Below, piece after piece: positions 45,662 to 53,869 of a stretch of DNA of 64,000 nt. The notes below the pieces were generated by a model. It was not told the origin of the DNA and did not search any database. It saw only the letters and a list, made by a program, of their open reading frames with translations. Position 1 is the stretch's first letter, and every line of letters begins with the position of its first letter. This DNA comes from Sporosarcina sp. FSL K6-2383 (GTDB lineage: Bacteria; Bacillota; Bacilli; Bacillales_A; Planococcaceae), in contig NZ_CP152017.1 of assembly GCF_038618305.1 (NCBI RefSeq), positions 3,353,501 through 3,417,500 of the forward strand, written 5' to 3'. Position numbers and translations under genes: made by a program.

Positions 45662-46999
45662 GAAATTCCCATACGATTGGCAGCATTTGCTGTCTTGATC
45701 GCCCTCACCGCATTTTTTGTTGCGAGTGAATTTGCAATTGTAAAAGTAAGGACATCACGAATTGATCAGCTTGTTGCGGAAGGAAACCACAAAGCCATCA
45801 ACGCTAGAAAGGTAATTGGTAATTTGGATGAATACTTATCCGCTTGTCAATTAGGGATTACGATTACCGCTCTTGGACTTGGAATGCTCGGTGAACCTAC
45901 TGTCAATCTCATGTTAGCCCCTATCTGGGAAAGCTTAGGTCTATCCGCTAGTACAACAAGCATCGCTTCATACATTATCGCCTTTTCAATCGTCACATTT
46001 CTACATGTTGTCGTCGGAGAGCTAGCTCCTAAAACAATTGCGATACAAAAAGCAGAAGAAATTACATTGCTCTTTTCAAAACCGCTTATTATCTTTTATC
46101 GCATGGCATACCCTATTATTAGAGGAATGAATGGAACTGCCCAATTCCTGATTAGACTTTTAGGATTTAAATCGATGTCAGAATCCGAAGTTGCGCATAC
46201 TGAAGAAGAACTTCGATTGATTTTAGCCGATAGTTTGAAAAGCGGTGAAATCAACCAATCTGAATATAAATATGTCAATAAGATTTTTGAGTTCGACGAC
46301 CGAATCGCCAAGGAAATCATGGCACCACGAACAGAAATGATGTCCATCGAAAAAGATATGACATTGCGTGAAGTGTTCGAAGTGATTGGTGTTGAGCAAT
46401 ATACGCGTTACCCTGTAACAGATGGAGATAAGGACCATATTATTGGTCTCGTCAATATGAAGAATCTACTAACTGCATTTATTAAGAATCCGGAAACGGA
46501 GCATCAACCAGTTATTAACTATATGCAGCCTATTATTCATGTTATTGAAACAATGCCGATTGGTGACCTGTTGCTAAAAATTCAACGGGAACGGATTCAT
46601 ATGGCTATCCTGATGGATGAGTATGGTGGAACTTCGGGTCTTGTGACAATTGAAGATATTCTGGAAGAAATCGTCGGCGATATTCGTGACGAGTTCGATA
46701 TAGATGAAGTACCTGAACTTCAAAAGCTAGGCGAGGATCACTATATCTTAGATGCCAAGATGCTCATCGAAAATGTCAATGACATTCTCGGCATCGACAT
46801 CGACGAAGATGATATTGATACCATTGGCGGCTGGTTTATGACTCAGCGATTCGATGCCATTCAAGGTGAAAAAATTATCGAGCAGGGCTATGAGTTCGTC
46901 GTTAAAGATGTCGACGGTCACCATATTCTCTACTTGGAAGTATTCAAATTCGAACAAGAACAATCCAACGACACGACCGAATTGTCATTCGAATCTTAA
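45659..46999 (+). CDS. CNNM/CBS-pair transporter (hemolysin C family)
   Basis: 446 residues: CNNM (DUF21) membrane domain with three to four spans (about 1-190; ALTAFFVASEFAIVKVR, SACQLGITITALGLGMLGEP), two CBS domains (about 205-330) and a CorC_HlyC domain at the C-terminus. Relatives export or sense Mg2+ (MpfA in Bacillales). The only possible upstream start in frame is this TTG; there is no Shine-Dalgarno next to it (see the hairpin entry). The N-terminus MEIPIRLAAFAVLIALTAFF is a typical first span. Confidence 0.9.
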   Translation: MEIPIRLAAFAVLIALTAFFVASEFAIVKVRTSRIDQLVAEGNHKAINARKVIGNLDEYLSACQLGITITALGLGMLGEPTVNLMLAPIWESLGLSASTTSIASYIIAFSIVTFLHVVVGELAPKTIAIQKAEEITLLFSKPLIIFYRMAYPIIRGMNGTAQFLIRLLGFKSMSESEVAHTEEELRLILADSLKSGEINQSEYKYVNKIFEFDDRIAKEIMAPRTEMMSIEKDMTLREVFEVIGVEQYTRYPVTDGDKDHIIGLVNMKNLLTAFIKNPETEHQPVINYMQPIIHVIETMPIGDLLLKIQRERIHMAILMDEYGGTSGLVTIEDILEEIVGDIRDEFDIDEVPELQKLGEDHYILDAKMLIENVNDILGIDIDEDDIDTIGGWFMTQRFDAIQGEKIIEQGYEFVVKDVDGHHILYLEVFKFEQEQSNDTTELSFES

Positions 47000-47004
47000 T
47001 GAAG

Positions 47005-47033
47005 AGCGGCTCTCACTATGAGAGCCGTTTTTA
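47005..47033 (+). terminator. Terminator of the CNNM gene
   Basis: CGGCTCTCA / TGAGAGCCG with a 3-nt loop, then TTTTTAT. Confidence 0.9.
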
Positions 47034-47045
47034 TATTTGCTAGGA

Positions 47046-47435
47046 TGTTGTTTACTTCACAGAAAACGTTGTCTACTTTCTCCATAACGTTGCTTACTTC
47101 TCATGATACGTTGCGAACTTCAGCAAACGTTGTTTACTTCACAGAAAACGTTGTCTACTTTCTCCATAACGTTGTTTACTTCTCATGATACGTTGCGAAC
47201 TTTTGCAAACGTTGTTTACTACAAAGAAAACGTTGTCTACTTTCTCCATAACGTTGCTTACTCCTCATGATACGTTGTGAACTTTTGCAAACGTTGTTTA
47301 CTTCACAGAAAACGTTGTCTACTTTCTTTATAACGTTGCTTACTCCTTTCGATACGTTGTGAACTTCAGCAAACGCTGTTTACTTCACAGAAAACGTTGT
47401 CTACTTTCACCATAACGTTGCTTACTCCTAAGAAA
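47046..47435. repeat. 82-bp tandem array (about 4.8 copies)
   Basis: The step GTTGTCTACTTT occurs at 47068, 47150, 47232, 47314 and 47396, exactly 82 bp apart. Each 82-bp unit is four sub-units of 19-21 bp beginning (A)ACGTTG: TTGTTTACTTCACAG-, TTGTCTACTTTCTCC-, TTGCTTACTTCTCATG- and TTGCGAACTTCAGC-. Copies differ by a few substitutions. It lies directly after the CNNM terminator and holds no ORF with a start site; translated on either strand, stops interrupt each unit or few units. Confidence 0.9.
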
Positions 47436-47480
47436 GCAACGCCTGTTTATCCTAAAAATGTATATTTACTAAGGTTCATA

Positions 47481-47509
47481 TTGACATACTTCTCAAACTT
47501 TGTTATTGT
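47481..47509 (+). promoter_or_regulatory. Promoter of the 21-codon ORF
   Basis: TTGACA (47481-47486), 17 nt, TATTGT (47504-47509). Transcription would start near 47516. Confidence 0.65.
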
Positions 47510-47541
47510 AAATCCATCTTACAGAAAGAAGGTGAAGTTTT

Positions 47542-47607
47542 ATGGCTATTATTATCGTACCTATTGCAAATTCGGTCGGACCCATACTTTCACCTGCCAT
47601 ACTTTAA
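47542..47607 (+). CDS. Small hydrophobic peptide, 21 codons
   Basis: Reads MAIIIVPIANSVGPILSPA, then IL and stop. AGAAGGTGA lies 7-8 nt before the ATG; it has a good promoter just upstream and copy C of the structured repeat starts at its stop codon. The sequence is hydrophobic with prolines and no charged residue. I do not recognise a family; it could be a membrane-active peptide, a type I toxin or an unannotated leader. Confidence 0.55.
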   Translation: MAIIIVPIANSVGPILSPAIL

Positions 47608-47862
47608 TCGATTACGCCCCGGCGTAATTGCGTCCAGATTTTGAATCGAGCTTGTGCCCGCAGGATGCGGGTATGCAACCGTTGCAGCAGGACGCTGCGT
47701 AACTTGAGTTGCCTTCCTAAACTCCTTTCAAAATCTGTGACATCTGCCGGAGGCATTATCTTTGTTCAGCAAGCATTCGAACACCCGTTGAACAGGAAGC
47801 ATAATCAAAGTCATCTTATCTTCCTTTGGAGATGATAGCCTTCTGCTGAATAAAGATAAAAG
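47607..47862 (+). repeat. Intergenic structured repeat, copy C (long)
   Basis: Left palindrome ATTACGCCCCGGCGTAAT (47611-47628), TGCGTCCAGA, inner hairpin GCCCGC-AGGAT-GCGGGT, GCAACCGTTGCAGCAGGACG segment, core CTGTGACATCTGCCGGAGG, arm TTATCTTTGTTCAGCA, inner hairpin CATCT / AGATG, closing arm TGCTGAATAAAGATAA. The two arms pair with one G-U, though both differ from copies A and B. Confidence 0.8.
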
Positions 47863-47886
47863 TATGCTTATTCTGTTATGCGCGTG

Positions 47887-47925
47887 AAAGCCGTGGTGTC
47901 CGATCAGGACTCACGGCTTTTTTAT
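47887..47925 (+). terminator. Terminator upstream of rsgA
   Basis: AAAGCCGTG-(GTG)-TCC / GGA-(CT)-CACGGCTTT followed by TTTTATA; it would end the transcript of the 21-codon ORF and repeat copy C. Confidence 0.85.
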
Positions 47926-47961
47926 ATACTTTTAGCACGCACATAACAGGAGGAATATAAA

Positions 47962-49044
47962 TTGATTAATTTAAAAGAATACGGCTGGAATACATCCCAT
48001 GAATCTAACTGGGAAGCAATGAATGACAACGAAAAAATAAAGAAGTGTACACCTGGGCGTGTCACACTTGAACATAAACATATGTATCGGGTAGTCACAG
48101 CTGACGGGGAATGGCTATCTGTCTGTTCTGGTGCTATGCAACATGACGCTTTAGAACGGCGTGATTTCCCCGCCGTCGGAGATTGGGTTGCAGTCGAAAA
48201 GATGCCTGGGGAAGAACGCGGAGTTATCCATGCAATTCTACCGAGAACATCCCTTTTTTCAAGGAAGGCAGCGGGTACAACAATTGTTGAACAAATTATC
48301 GCGGTAAACGTCGATGTCGTCTTCCTCGTCATGTCAATGAATAAGGATTTCAATGCTAGAAGACTTGAACGCTATCTGGTCGCCGCCTATGACTCGGGTG
48401 CTAATCCCGTTGTTGTCTTAACGAAAAAAGACGTTTGCGAAGATCCTGCATCCTATATGGAAGAAGCTCGTAACATTGCATTTGGAGCGGATATATTTGC
48501 CGTTAGCAATGTAACAGGTGAAGGCATTGATGAATTAACTGCACTGTTAACTGGCGGGAAAACAGCAGCCTTACTTGGATCTTCTGGTGTCGGAAAATCA
48601 TCGCTGACAAATGCCATTTGTGGCAATGAAATGATGGCTGTACAAGAGATTCGCGAAGATGATGCAAAAGGTCGTCATACAACGACTCACCGAGAACTTA
48701 TTAAAATCCCAAGTGGAGGCGTCCTCATCGACACACCTGGTATGCGGGAATTTCAGCTTTGGGAGAATAACGAGAGTCTAGATTCAGGCTTTAAAGATAT
48801 CGAAGCATTTGCAGACGCATGCAAATTCAATGATTGTCAGCATAATAATGAACCAGGATGTGCCATACAGGAAGCACTTGCCACAGGTACATTACCTGCA
48901 GACCGCTATGCAAGCTATTTAAAACTGCAAAAGGAATTAGCTTTCTTGGAGCGTAAAATGGATCGTGCCGCGCAATCTGCAGAGCGGAATAAGTGGAAAA
49001 GTATCACCAAGAGTATGCGCAAGCATCCCTCTAAAAAGAAATAA
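47962..49044 (+). CDS. rsgA: Ribosome small-subunit-dependent GTPase A (RsgA family)
   Basis: 360 residues, a circularly permuted GTPase: N-terminal OB-like region (about 30-90), G4 TKKD (154-157) before G1 GSSGVGKS (206-213) and G3 DTPG (about 251-254), then a C-terminal zinc knuckle CKFNDCQHNNEPGC. RsgA helps 30S subunit maturation. The usual Bacillus rsgA lies in the prpC-prkC cluster, which is absent here, so this may be a second paralog. Start is TTG at 47962 with AGGAGG 9 nt upstream. Confidence 0.93.
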   Translation: MINLKEYGWNTSHESNWEAMNDNEKIKKCTPGRVTLEHKHMYRVVTADGEWLSVCSGAMQHDALERRDFPAVGDWVAVEKMPGEERGVIHAILPRTSLFSRKAAGTTIVEQIIAVNVDVVFLVMSMNKDFNARRLERYLVAAYDSGANPVVVLTKKDVCEDPASYMEEARNIAFGADIFAVSNVTGEGIDELTALLTGGKTAALLGSSGVGKSSLTNAICGNEMMAVQEIREDDAKGRHTTTHRELIKIPSGGVLIDTPGMREFQLWENNESLDSGFKDIEAFADACKFNDCQHNNEPGCAIQEALATGTLPADRYASYLKLQKELAFLERKMDRAAQSAERNKWKSITKSMRKHPSKKK

Positions 49045-49090
49045 AAGTAGCCGTGTCCTCTGATTATTTCAGTGGGCACGGCTACTTTTT
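49043..49090. terminator. Bidirectional terminator between rsgA and yhcX
   Basis: AAAAGTAGCCGTG-(T)-CC / GGGCACGGCTACTTTTT stem of about 15 bp, T-rich on both strands. Confidence 0.9.
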
Positions 49091-50634
49091 CAATCTTTCT
49101 TATACTCAATATGATACACATCATGCCTTCGATCCTTCAACTGCTTGACCGTTCCATCCTGACGCTGACGACGCAAAATTTCAAGGTCGACATCACCAAT
49201 TAAAACCATTTCCAAGTTGGCATTTGTTTCTCCTACAATGCCATCTCTCGCAAATTCAAAATCAGATGGAGCAAATATCGCAGACTGTGCATATTGAATA
49301 TCCATATTATCCGTCTGCGGCAAGTTACCGACTGTTCCCGAAATAACGGTATAAATTTGATTTTCAATCGCACGGGCTTGTGCACAATAACGAACACGTA
49401 AATAGCCTTGACGGTCTTCTGTACAAAATGGGGTAAAGATAATATTAGCGCCCATATCGGTCGCAATGCGTGCCAATTCTGGAAACTCAATATCATAGCA
49501 AATTTGAATAGCAATCTTTCCACAGTCTGTATCGAAGACGCGAACGGCATCTCCCGCACTAATCCCCCACCACTTCCGCTCATTTGGCGTAATATGAATT
49601 TTATATTGCTTCTCAATCGAACCATCACGGCGGAATAAATAAGAGATATTATAAATTTCCTCATTCTCTTCCTCGACAAAATGAGAACCACCAATAATAT
49701 TGATGTTGTACCGTACTGCAAGATTCGTAAACATTTCAATATATTGTGGCGTGTACTCCGTCATCCTACGCACTGCCTGACTCGGCGATCGTTCATCCAA
49801 AAAGGACATCAGCTGCGTTGTAAATATTTCCGGAAACACAACGAAGTCAGAGTTAGCATCTGCTGCAACATCAACAAAGTACTCACACTGGTGAGCCATC
49901 TCTTCAAATGATGAAATCTTGCGCATCAAATATTGTACGACACAAATTCGTACAGGATAGCTCGTCTTAAAATGACGCTTCGTTAGTGGCTTATAATCGA
50001 CATTATTCCATTCCATCAGTGTCGCATATTTCTTCGATGCTTTATCATCCGGCAAATAATTAGGATTGACACGCATTAACGTAAAGTCATTCATCAGCTG
50101 AAAAGTCAGTACAGGATCATATATTTTATGGCGTGACACAGAATCTACATATTCACGGGGCGACATCTCCTTAGCATGTTTATGATAATTTGGAATCCTC
50201 CCACCCAGGATGATAGACTTCAAATTCAATTCCCTAGCCAGCTCTTTGCGCGCCTCGTAAAGACGCTGACCCACCTTCATACGCCGATAGCCGGGGTGTA
50301 CCATGACTTCAATGCCATACATATTATAGCCATCCGGATTATGGTTCGTAATATAGCCTTCATCCGTGACATCATCCCAAGTATGCCGGTCATCATACTC
50401 ATCAAAGTTAATAATGAGACTCGAACACGAACCGATAATTTCACCATCCAGTTCTGCAATGAGCTGACCTTCTGGAAAGATGGCCAAATGACTCTTTAAC
50501 TGCCCTTCCTCCCACGGTTCCATTCCGGGGAAACAAAGCTCCTGCATGGCTAATAGCTTCTTAATATCACTCGATTCCATCTGGCGAATCACCATGCTTA
50601 CTTCAAATGATGACAAATCGAATTCTTCACTCAC
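49090..50634 (-). CDS. yhcX: Fusion of GNAT acetyltransferase and nitrilase-type hydrolase (YhcX-like)
   Basis: 514 residues. Residues about 15-200 are a GNAT domain (VHPGYRRMKVGQRLYEARKEL acetyl-CoA motif); about 225-500 are a carbon-nitrogen hydrolase with Glu in VVFPEIF, Lys in QYKIHITPNE and Cys in IQICYDIEFPE, an intact Glu-Lys-Cys triad. Substrate unknown. B. subtilis YhcX has the same fusion. I start at the GTG at 50634, 5 nt after AAGGGGTGA; a GTG at 50643 overlaps that site. Confidence 0.9.
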   Translation of the reverse strand: MSEEFDLSSFEVSMVIRQMESSDIKKLLAMQELCFPGMEPWEEGQLKSHLAIFPEGQLIAELDGEIIGSCSSLIINFDEYDDRHTWDDVTDEGYITNHNPDGYNMYGIEVMVHPGYRRMKVGQRLYEARKELARELNLKSIILGGRIPNYHKHAKEMSPREYVDSVSRHKIYDPVLTFQLMNDFTLMRVNPNYLPDDKASKKYATLMEWNNVDYKPLTKRHFKTSYPVRICVVQYLMRKISSFEEMAHQCEYFVDVAADANSDFVVFPEIFTTQLMSFLDERSPSQAVRRMTEYTPQYIEMFTNLAVRYNINIIGGSHFVEEENEEIYNISYLFRRDGSIEKQYKIHITPNERKWWGISAGDAVRVFDTDCGKIAIQICYDIEFPELARIATDMGANIIFTPFCTEDRQGYLRVRYCAQARAIENQIYTVISGTVGNLPQTDNMDIQYAQSAIFAPSDFEFARDGIVGETNANLEMVLIGDVDLEILRRQRQDGTVKQLKDRRHDVYHIEYKKD

Positions 50635-50675
50635 TCGAATCACCCCTTTTTCTTTATTATATCGTACAACCCTTA

Positions 50676-50712
50676 TGAATCAATTACGCCAAGGCGAAAT
50701 TATGTCCAATTT
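50676..50712 (+). repeat. Decayed left end of the structured repeat family
   Basis: GAATCAATTACGCCAAGGCG-AAATTATGTCC corresponds to the left palindrome and following TGCGTC of copies B and C, with several mutations. No right arm follows. Confidence 0.55.
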
Positions 50713-50826
50713 TTATAGCAGCCATCGGGGGAGAACTTGCTTCACTGAAGCAAGTCAATACTATTTACTTGCTCCAGTCGACCCTCTATAATCAAATAAG
50801 TAGTTAACGATTTAGGAGCTGGTCAT

Positions 50827-51252
50827 GTGAATAAACGGATAGAAAACGGCCTCATTTTAATATGTACCGTATCGCTTGTTGCGACACTCGGCTCGCTATA
50901 CTTTTCACAAGTTCGCGGATATGAGCCATGTACGCTTTGTTGGTACCAACGTATTTTGATGTATCCAATCGTCCTCATTTCAGGTATCGCCTTGTTCCAG
51001 AAAAATGCACGAATCGCCCTAACAACCGCTGTCTTTGCGACAGTTGGCGGAAGCATTTCCCTTTATCATTACGGCATCCAAAAGCTAAGCATCTTAGGCG
51101 ATAGTGCACCTTCTTGCGGATCAGTATCTTGTACAGGACAGTACATCAACTACCTTGGGTTCATCACGATCCCTTTTTTAGCACTCGTTGCATTTGTCAT
51201 CATCTTAATCACAAGCCTTTTCATCATGAAATGGCAGAAGGAGTCGAAGTAA
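50827..51252 (+). CDS. bdbC: Disulfide bond formation protein BdbC (DsbB family)
   Basis: 141 residues, four spans. The two redox pairs are present: CTLC (about residues 36-39) in the first periplasmic-side loop and CGSVSC (about 97-102) in the second. It reoxidises a thiol oxidase partner and passes electrons to quinone. Start GTG with AGGAG upstream, 8-nt spacing. The next gene, one base after its stop, encodes a thioredoxin-like protein, likely the partner. Confidence 0.93.
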   Translation: MNKRIENGLILICTVSLVATLGSLYFSQVRGYEPCTLCWYQRILMYPIVLISGIALFQKNARIALTTAVFATVGGSISLYHYGIQKLSILGDSAPSCGSVSCTGQYINYLGFITIPFLALVAFVIILITSLFIMKWQKESK

Positions 51253-51253
51253 C

Positions 51254-51715
51254 TTGAAAAAACTATTGATCATTGGCGGTGCCATTGTCGCCGTCTTCAT
51301 CCTCATCGTTGTTTTGTCAAATCAATCAGATAAGGCAAAACTAAAGGATAATCCTTATGACACAGATAAGTTATCTAAATCTACAATCGCTTTAATCGGC
51401 AATGAGCATTACGACAATATTGTTCTACCAGAAGTACTCAACGAAAAAATTACTTCTGGCGAATCAGTTACAGCATACTATTTCCACCCAGAATGTCAGT
51501 ATTGTATGGCGATGACACCTGTTATGATGCCGATTGCTAAAGAGATGGGGGTTGACGTATTACAATACAATATGATGGAATACCCCCATCCTGCTGATGT
51601 TGCATCATGGCCTATGCTTGTCCAGTATAAGGATGGAAAAGAAGTTGTAAGAATGGGCGGTGAACGCCCTGCTGAAGAGATACGAGCATTCTTCACTGAA
51701 TTCGCAATTAAATAA
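51254..51715 (+). CDS. Membrane-anchored thioredoxin-like protein
   Basis: 153 residues. An N-terminal span (LLIIGGAIVAVFILIVVL) used as anchor, then a thioredoxin fold with active site CQYC in HPECQYCMAMTPV (about residue 78-81) and the cis-Pro region SWPMLVQYK. It is probably on the outer face of the membrane and works with BdbC, though whether it is an oxidase like BdbD or a reductase is not clear. Start is TTG at 51254, about 10 nt after AAGGAG. Confidence 0.85.
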   Translation: MKKLLIIGGAIVAVFILIVVLSNQSDKAKLKDNPYDTDKLSKSTIALIGNEHYDNIVLPEVLNEKITSGESVTAYYFHPECQYCMAMTPVMMPIAKEMGVDVLQYNMMEYPHPADVASWPMLVQYKDGKEVVRMGGERPAEEIRAFFTEFAIK

Positions 51716-51743
51716 TGAAAGATAGCTGGAAGGAATGACGTAA

Positions 51744-52589
51744 ATGGCTTTATTTCATTATAAAACCCAACAAGATGGTCTAACTGTCGAGCAGTTACTG
51801 AAAGAACAATGGCAAGGCGGTAAAAAAACAGTTCACCTCATGCGAATGGCAAAAAGTGTGCTCGATTCCACGGGTAATCCAGTAGACGACTGGCGTGCGC
51901 CACTTGTGGAAGGAACAGAGTTGGTATTCACATTTCCCGACGCTGCCTCCACGTATATTTCAGATGACAAAGATGAACTGACAGTTCTGTTCGAAGATGA
52001 ACATATTCTCGCTGCTGTGAAACCAGCTGGTATAGCGACCCATCCTGATGGTCCGACAGAAACGGGTACGCTGATGAATCGTGTCATGGCACATGTTCGC
52101 AACAATGGCGGTGATTACGCTGAGCATATTCACCGTTTGGATAAAGGGACTTCCGGGCTTGTACTCATCGCCAAGCATCCGATTGCTAAATCACTGTTCG
52201 ATCGAATGATTGAACAGAACAATCTCACTCGCCAGTATGTTGCGGAGGTCGATGGTTATTTAAAAAGACCTAGAGGTACTATTAAACTGCCGATTGGTCG
52301 CGATCGCCATCATCCTGCCAAACGACTAGTGTCCATGTCCGGGCAAGCCGCTGTCACTCACTTCAAGGTCATCGAACGTAAAGAAGACACGACTCTTGTT
52401 GAAGCCCAGCTCGAAACAGGTCGCACACATCAAATTCGCGTTCATTTAGCCCATATTGGTAATCCCGTTACAGGTGATACATTGTATGATGGCAGTGAAA
52501 CGGCGGATGGTCACTATCGATTGACTGCCACCACACTAAGCTTCATTCACCCATTTACTGAACAACAGACAACTATTGAAATGAATTAA
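51744..52589 (+). CDS. yhcT: RluA-family pseudouridine synthase (YhcT-like)
   Basis: 281 residues. Catalytic motif HRLDKGTSG (with the nucleophilic Asp), ARG-loop region VKPAGIATHPDG, and ETGRTHQIRVHLAHIG at the C-terminal side. The N-terminal 80 residues replace an S4 domain. Target uridines unknown. B. subtilis YhcT is 302 residues. Start ATG after AAGGAATGAC. Confidence 0.9.
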   Translation: MALFHYKTQQDGLTVEQLLKEQWQGGKKTVHLMRMAKSVLDSTGNPVDDWRAPLVEGTELVFTFPDAASTYISDDKDELTVLFEDEHILAAVKPAGIATHPDGPTETGTLMNRVMAHVRNNGGDYAEHIHRLDKGTSGLVLIAKHPIAKSLFDRMIEQNNLTRQYVAEVDGYLKRPRGTIKLPIGRDRHHPAKRLVSMSGQAAVTHFKVIERKEDTTLVEAQLETGRTHQIRVHLAHIGNPVTGDTLYDGSETADGHYRLTATTLSFIHPFTEQQTTIEMN

Positions 52590-52590
52590 A

Positions 52591-52628
52591 AAATCCATGG
52601 AGAGAATATCTCCATGGATTTTATTTTT
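52591..52628. terminator. Bidirectional terminator after yhcT
   Basis: AAATCCATGGAGA / TCTCCATGGATTT with a 5-nt loop, followed by TATTTTT. Confidence 0.9.
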
Positions 52629-52647
52629 GATTAAAACATATTTTTGA

Positions 52648-53583
52648 TTAAAACGTCAATTGACGAATTCCATTCTCAAGACGCTCGTCTACTTCTTTAG
52701 CATCTTCAATATGTTCAATAATCAAATCGTGCGCTTGTGCAAAAAGTTCTTTCGCACCTAGCAACTCGCTCTTTACTTCTTCGGACAAGCGCTTCTGTTC
52801 TTCAATCATCCCTTGAATTGCACCGATATCTCCTTGGCTATGCTCGATCGTCCCAAGAATATTTTCGATTTTAGCAGCTGTTTCGAAACTAACGGCTACG
52901 CCTTTTTCAACAAGTTCGGCACTCTTCCTTGTTGCGGCAAGTGCTTGTTCAATTTCATCACGCAATGAAGACGTTAATGTTTGGATATTAGCCGTACTAT
53001 CAGAAGTACTTTCCGCAAGTTTCCGCACTTCTTGTGCAACAACCGCAAACCCTTTGCCCGATTCCCCTGCACGCGCCGCCTCGATAGATGCATTTAACGC
53101 TAGCAAGTTGGTCTGTGCTGCAATTCCTTCAATAACACCAACAATTGACTGAATTTCAACAGATCGAGCACTCAAATTGGTCATATTTTTTTCAGACGCT
53201 TGAATCTGAACCCCTAAATCCTTAATAACTTCAGCTGTCGCATTAACTTCCTTCGTACCTTCTGATGCTTCAGCAACCATACTATGAGATCTTGTCTCAA
53301 GTGAAAGTCCTTTTTCAAACAACTCATGTGATTTCTCTGACGTTTTTTCACTCAAATCTCCGACTCTATTAAACCTGACTTCAATCTGACTAACCGCTTC
53401 TCCCATTGTATTATGCTGTGCATTAACCTTCTCATGCTGATGAACTGCTGCATTTAATTCACTTTTCAAATCAGTTAAGCGATTTTTATCTTGCACCTCT
53501 TTATCTGAATACGCCGTTTTTAGGCGCTCAATTTCTAATTGCAAACCATTATCTTGAATATTCTTTTTTTTGTTTGAGAACAA
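52648..53583 (-). CDS. Soluble methyl-accepting chemotaxis-type signalling protein
   Basis: 311 residues without any membrane span or sensor domain: a coiled-coil N-terminus, then an MCP signalling domain whose hairpin tip [23 protein letters not shown] followed by [15 protein letters not shown] is canonical, and a C-terminal helix. It should bind CheA/CheW at the tip. Input is unknown; small cytoplasmic receptors of this kind exist in several Bacilli. Start TTG at 53583 after TAGGAGG. Confidence 0.88.
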   Translation of the reverse strand: MFSNKKKNIQDNGLQLEIERLKTAYSDKEVQDKNRLTDLKSELNAAVHQHEKVNAQHNTMGEAVSQIEVRFNRVGDLSEKTSEKSHELFEKGLSLETRSHSMVAEASEGTKEVNATAEVIKDLGVQIQASEKNMTNLSARSVEIQSIVGVIEGIAAQTNLLALNASIEAARAGESGKGFAVVAQEVRKLAESTSDSTANIQTLTSSLRDEIEQALAATRKSAELVEKGVAVSFETAAKIENILGTIEHSQGDIGAIQGMIEEQKRLSEEVKSELLGAKELFAQAHDLIIEHIEDAKEVDERLENGIRQLTF

Positions 53584-53610
53584 GTCTATTCCTCCTAATT
53601 TCTTTTCTTA

Positions 53611-53619
53611 ATTATATCA
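53611..53619 (-). promoter_or_regulatory. -10 region of the chemoreceptor gene
   Basis: Extended -10 TGATATAAT on the minus strand (53611-53619), 28 bp before the start; the -35 is weak (TTGATT at a 15-nt spacing). Confidence 0.45.
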
Positions 53620-53811
53620 TACTAATTCCCCAATCAAAGAATCTATTCACTCAAAAGGGATTAATTTCCGACAACTGCATGCTCGTAACGATTACGTACA
53701 TTCGCTGATTTATATTTTATTTTCGGGAGATGTCACAAATTTTGTACGGAGTTGTGATGGGAGACTTAAATTTGTGGGGATAATGAAATTAACAGTTGAA
53801 TTCAAATCAAA

Positions 53812-53852
53812 AAACGAATATTATTGTACATGTACTTAATTTTGTTCGTATT
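53812..53852. promoter_or_regulatory. Candidate PurR boxes before the purine permease gene
   Basis: AAAACGAATATT (53811-53822) and its inverse, TTTGTTCGTATT (53841-53852), are separated by 18 nt. Bacillus PurR binds inverted CGAACATT boxes about 16-17 nt apart. The match is imperfect (CGAAT on the left). A purine riboswitch was looked for in 53690-53860 and not seen. Confidence 0.45.
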
Positions 53853-53869
53853 TTGAAAGGAGATCTACG

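Noticed and set aside
47046..47435. CRISPR array
   Set aside because: The unit is a continuous 82-bp tandem repeat made of related 20-bp sub-units; there are no unique spacers and no cas genes in the window.
53690..53860. Purine riboswitch upstream of the NCS2 permease
   Set aside because: The conserved P1-J1/2-J2/3 bases of the purine aptamer were looked for and not found.
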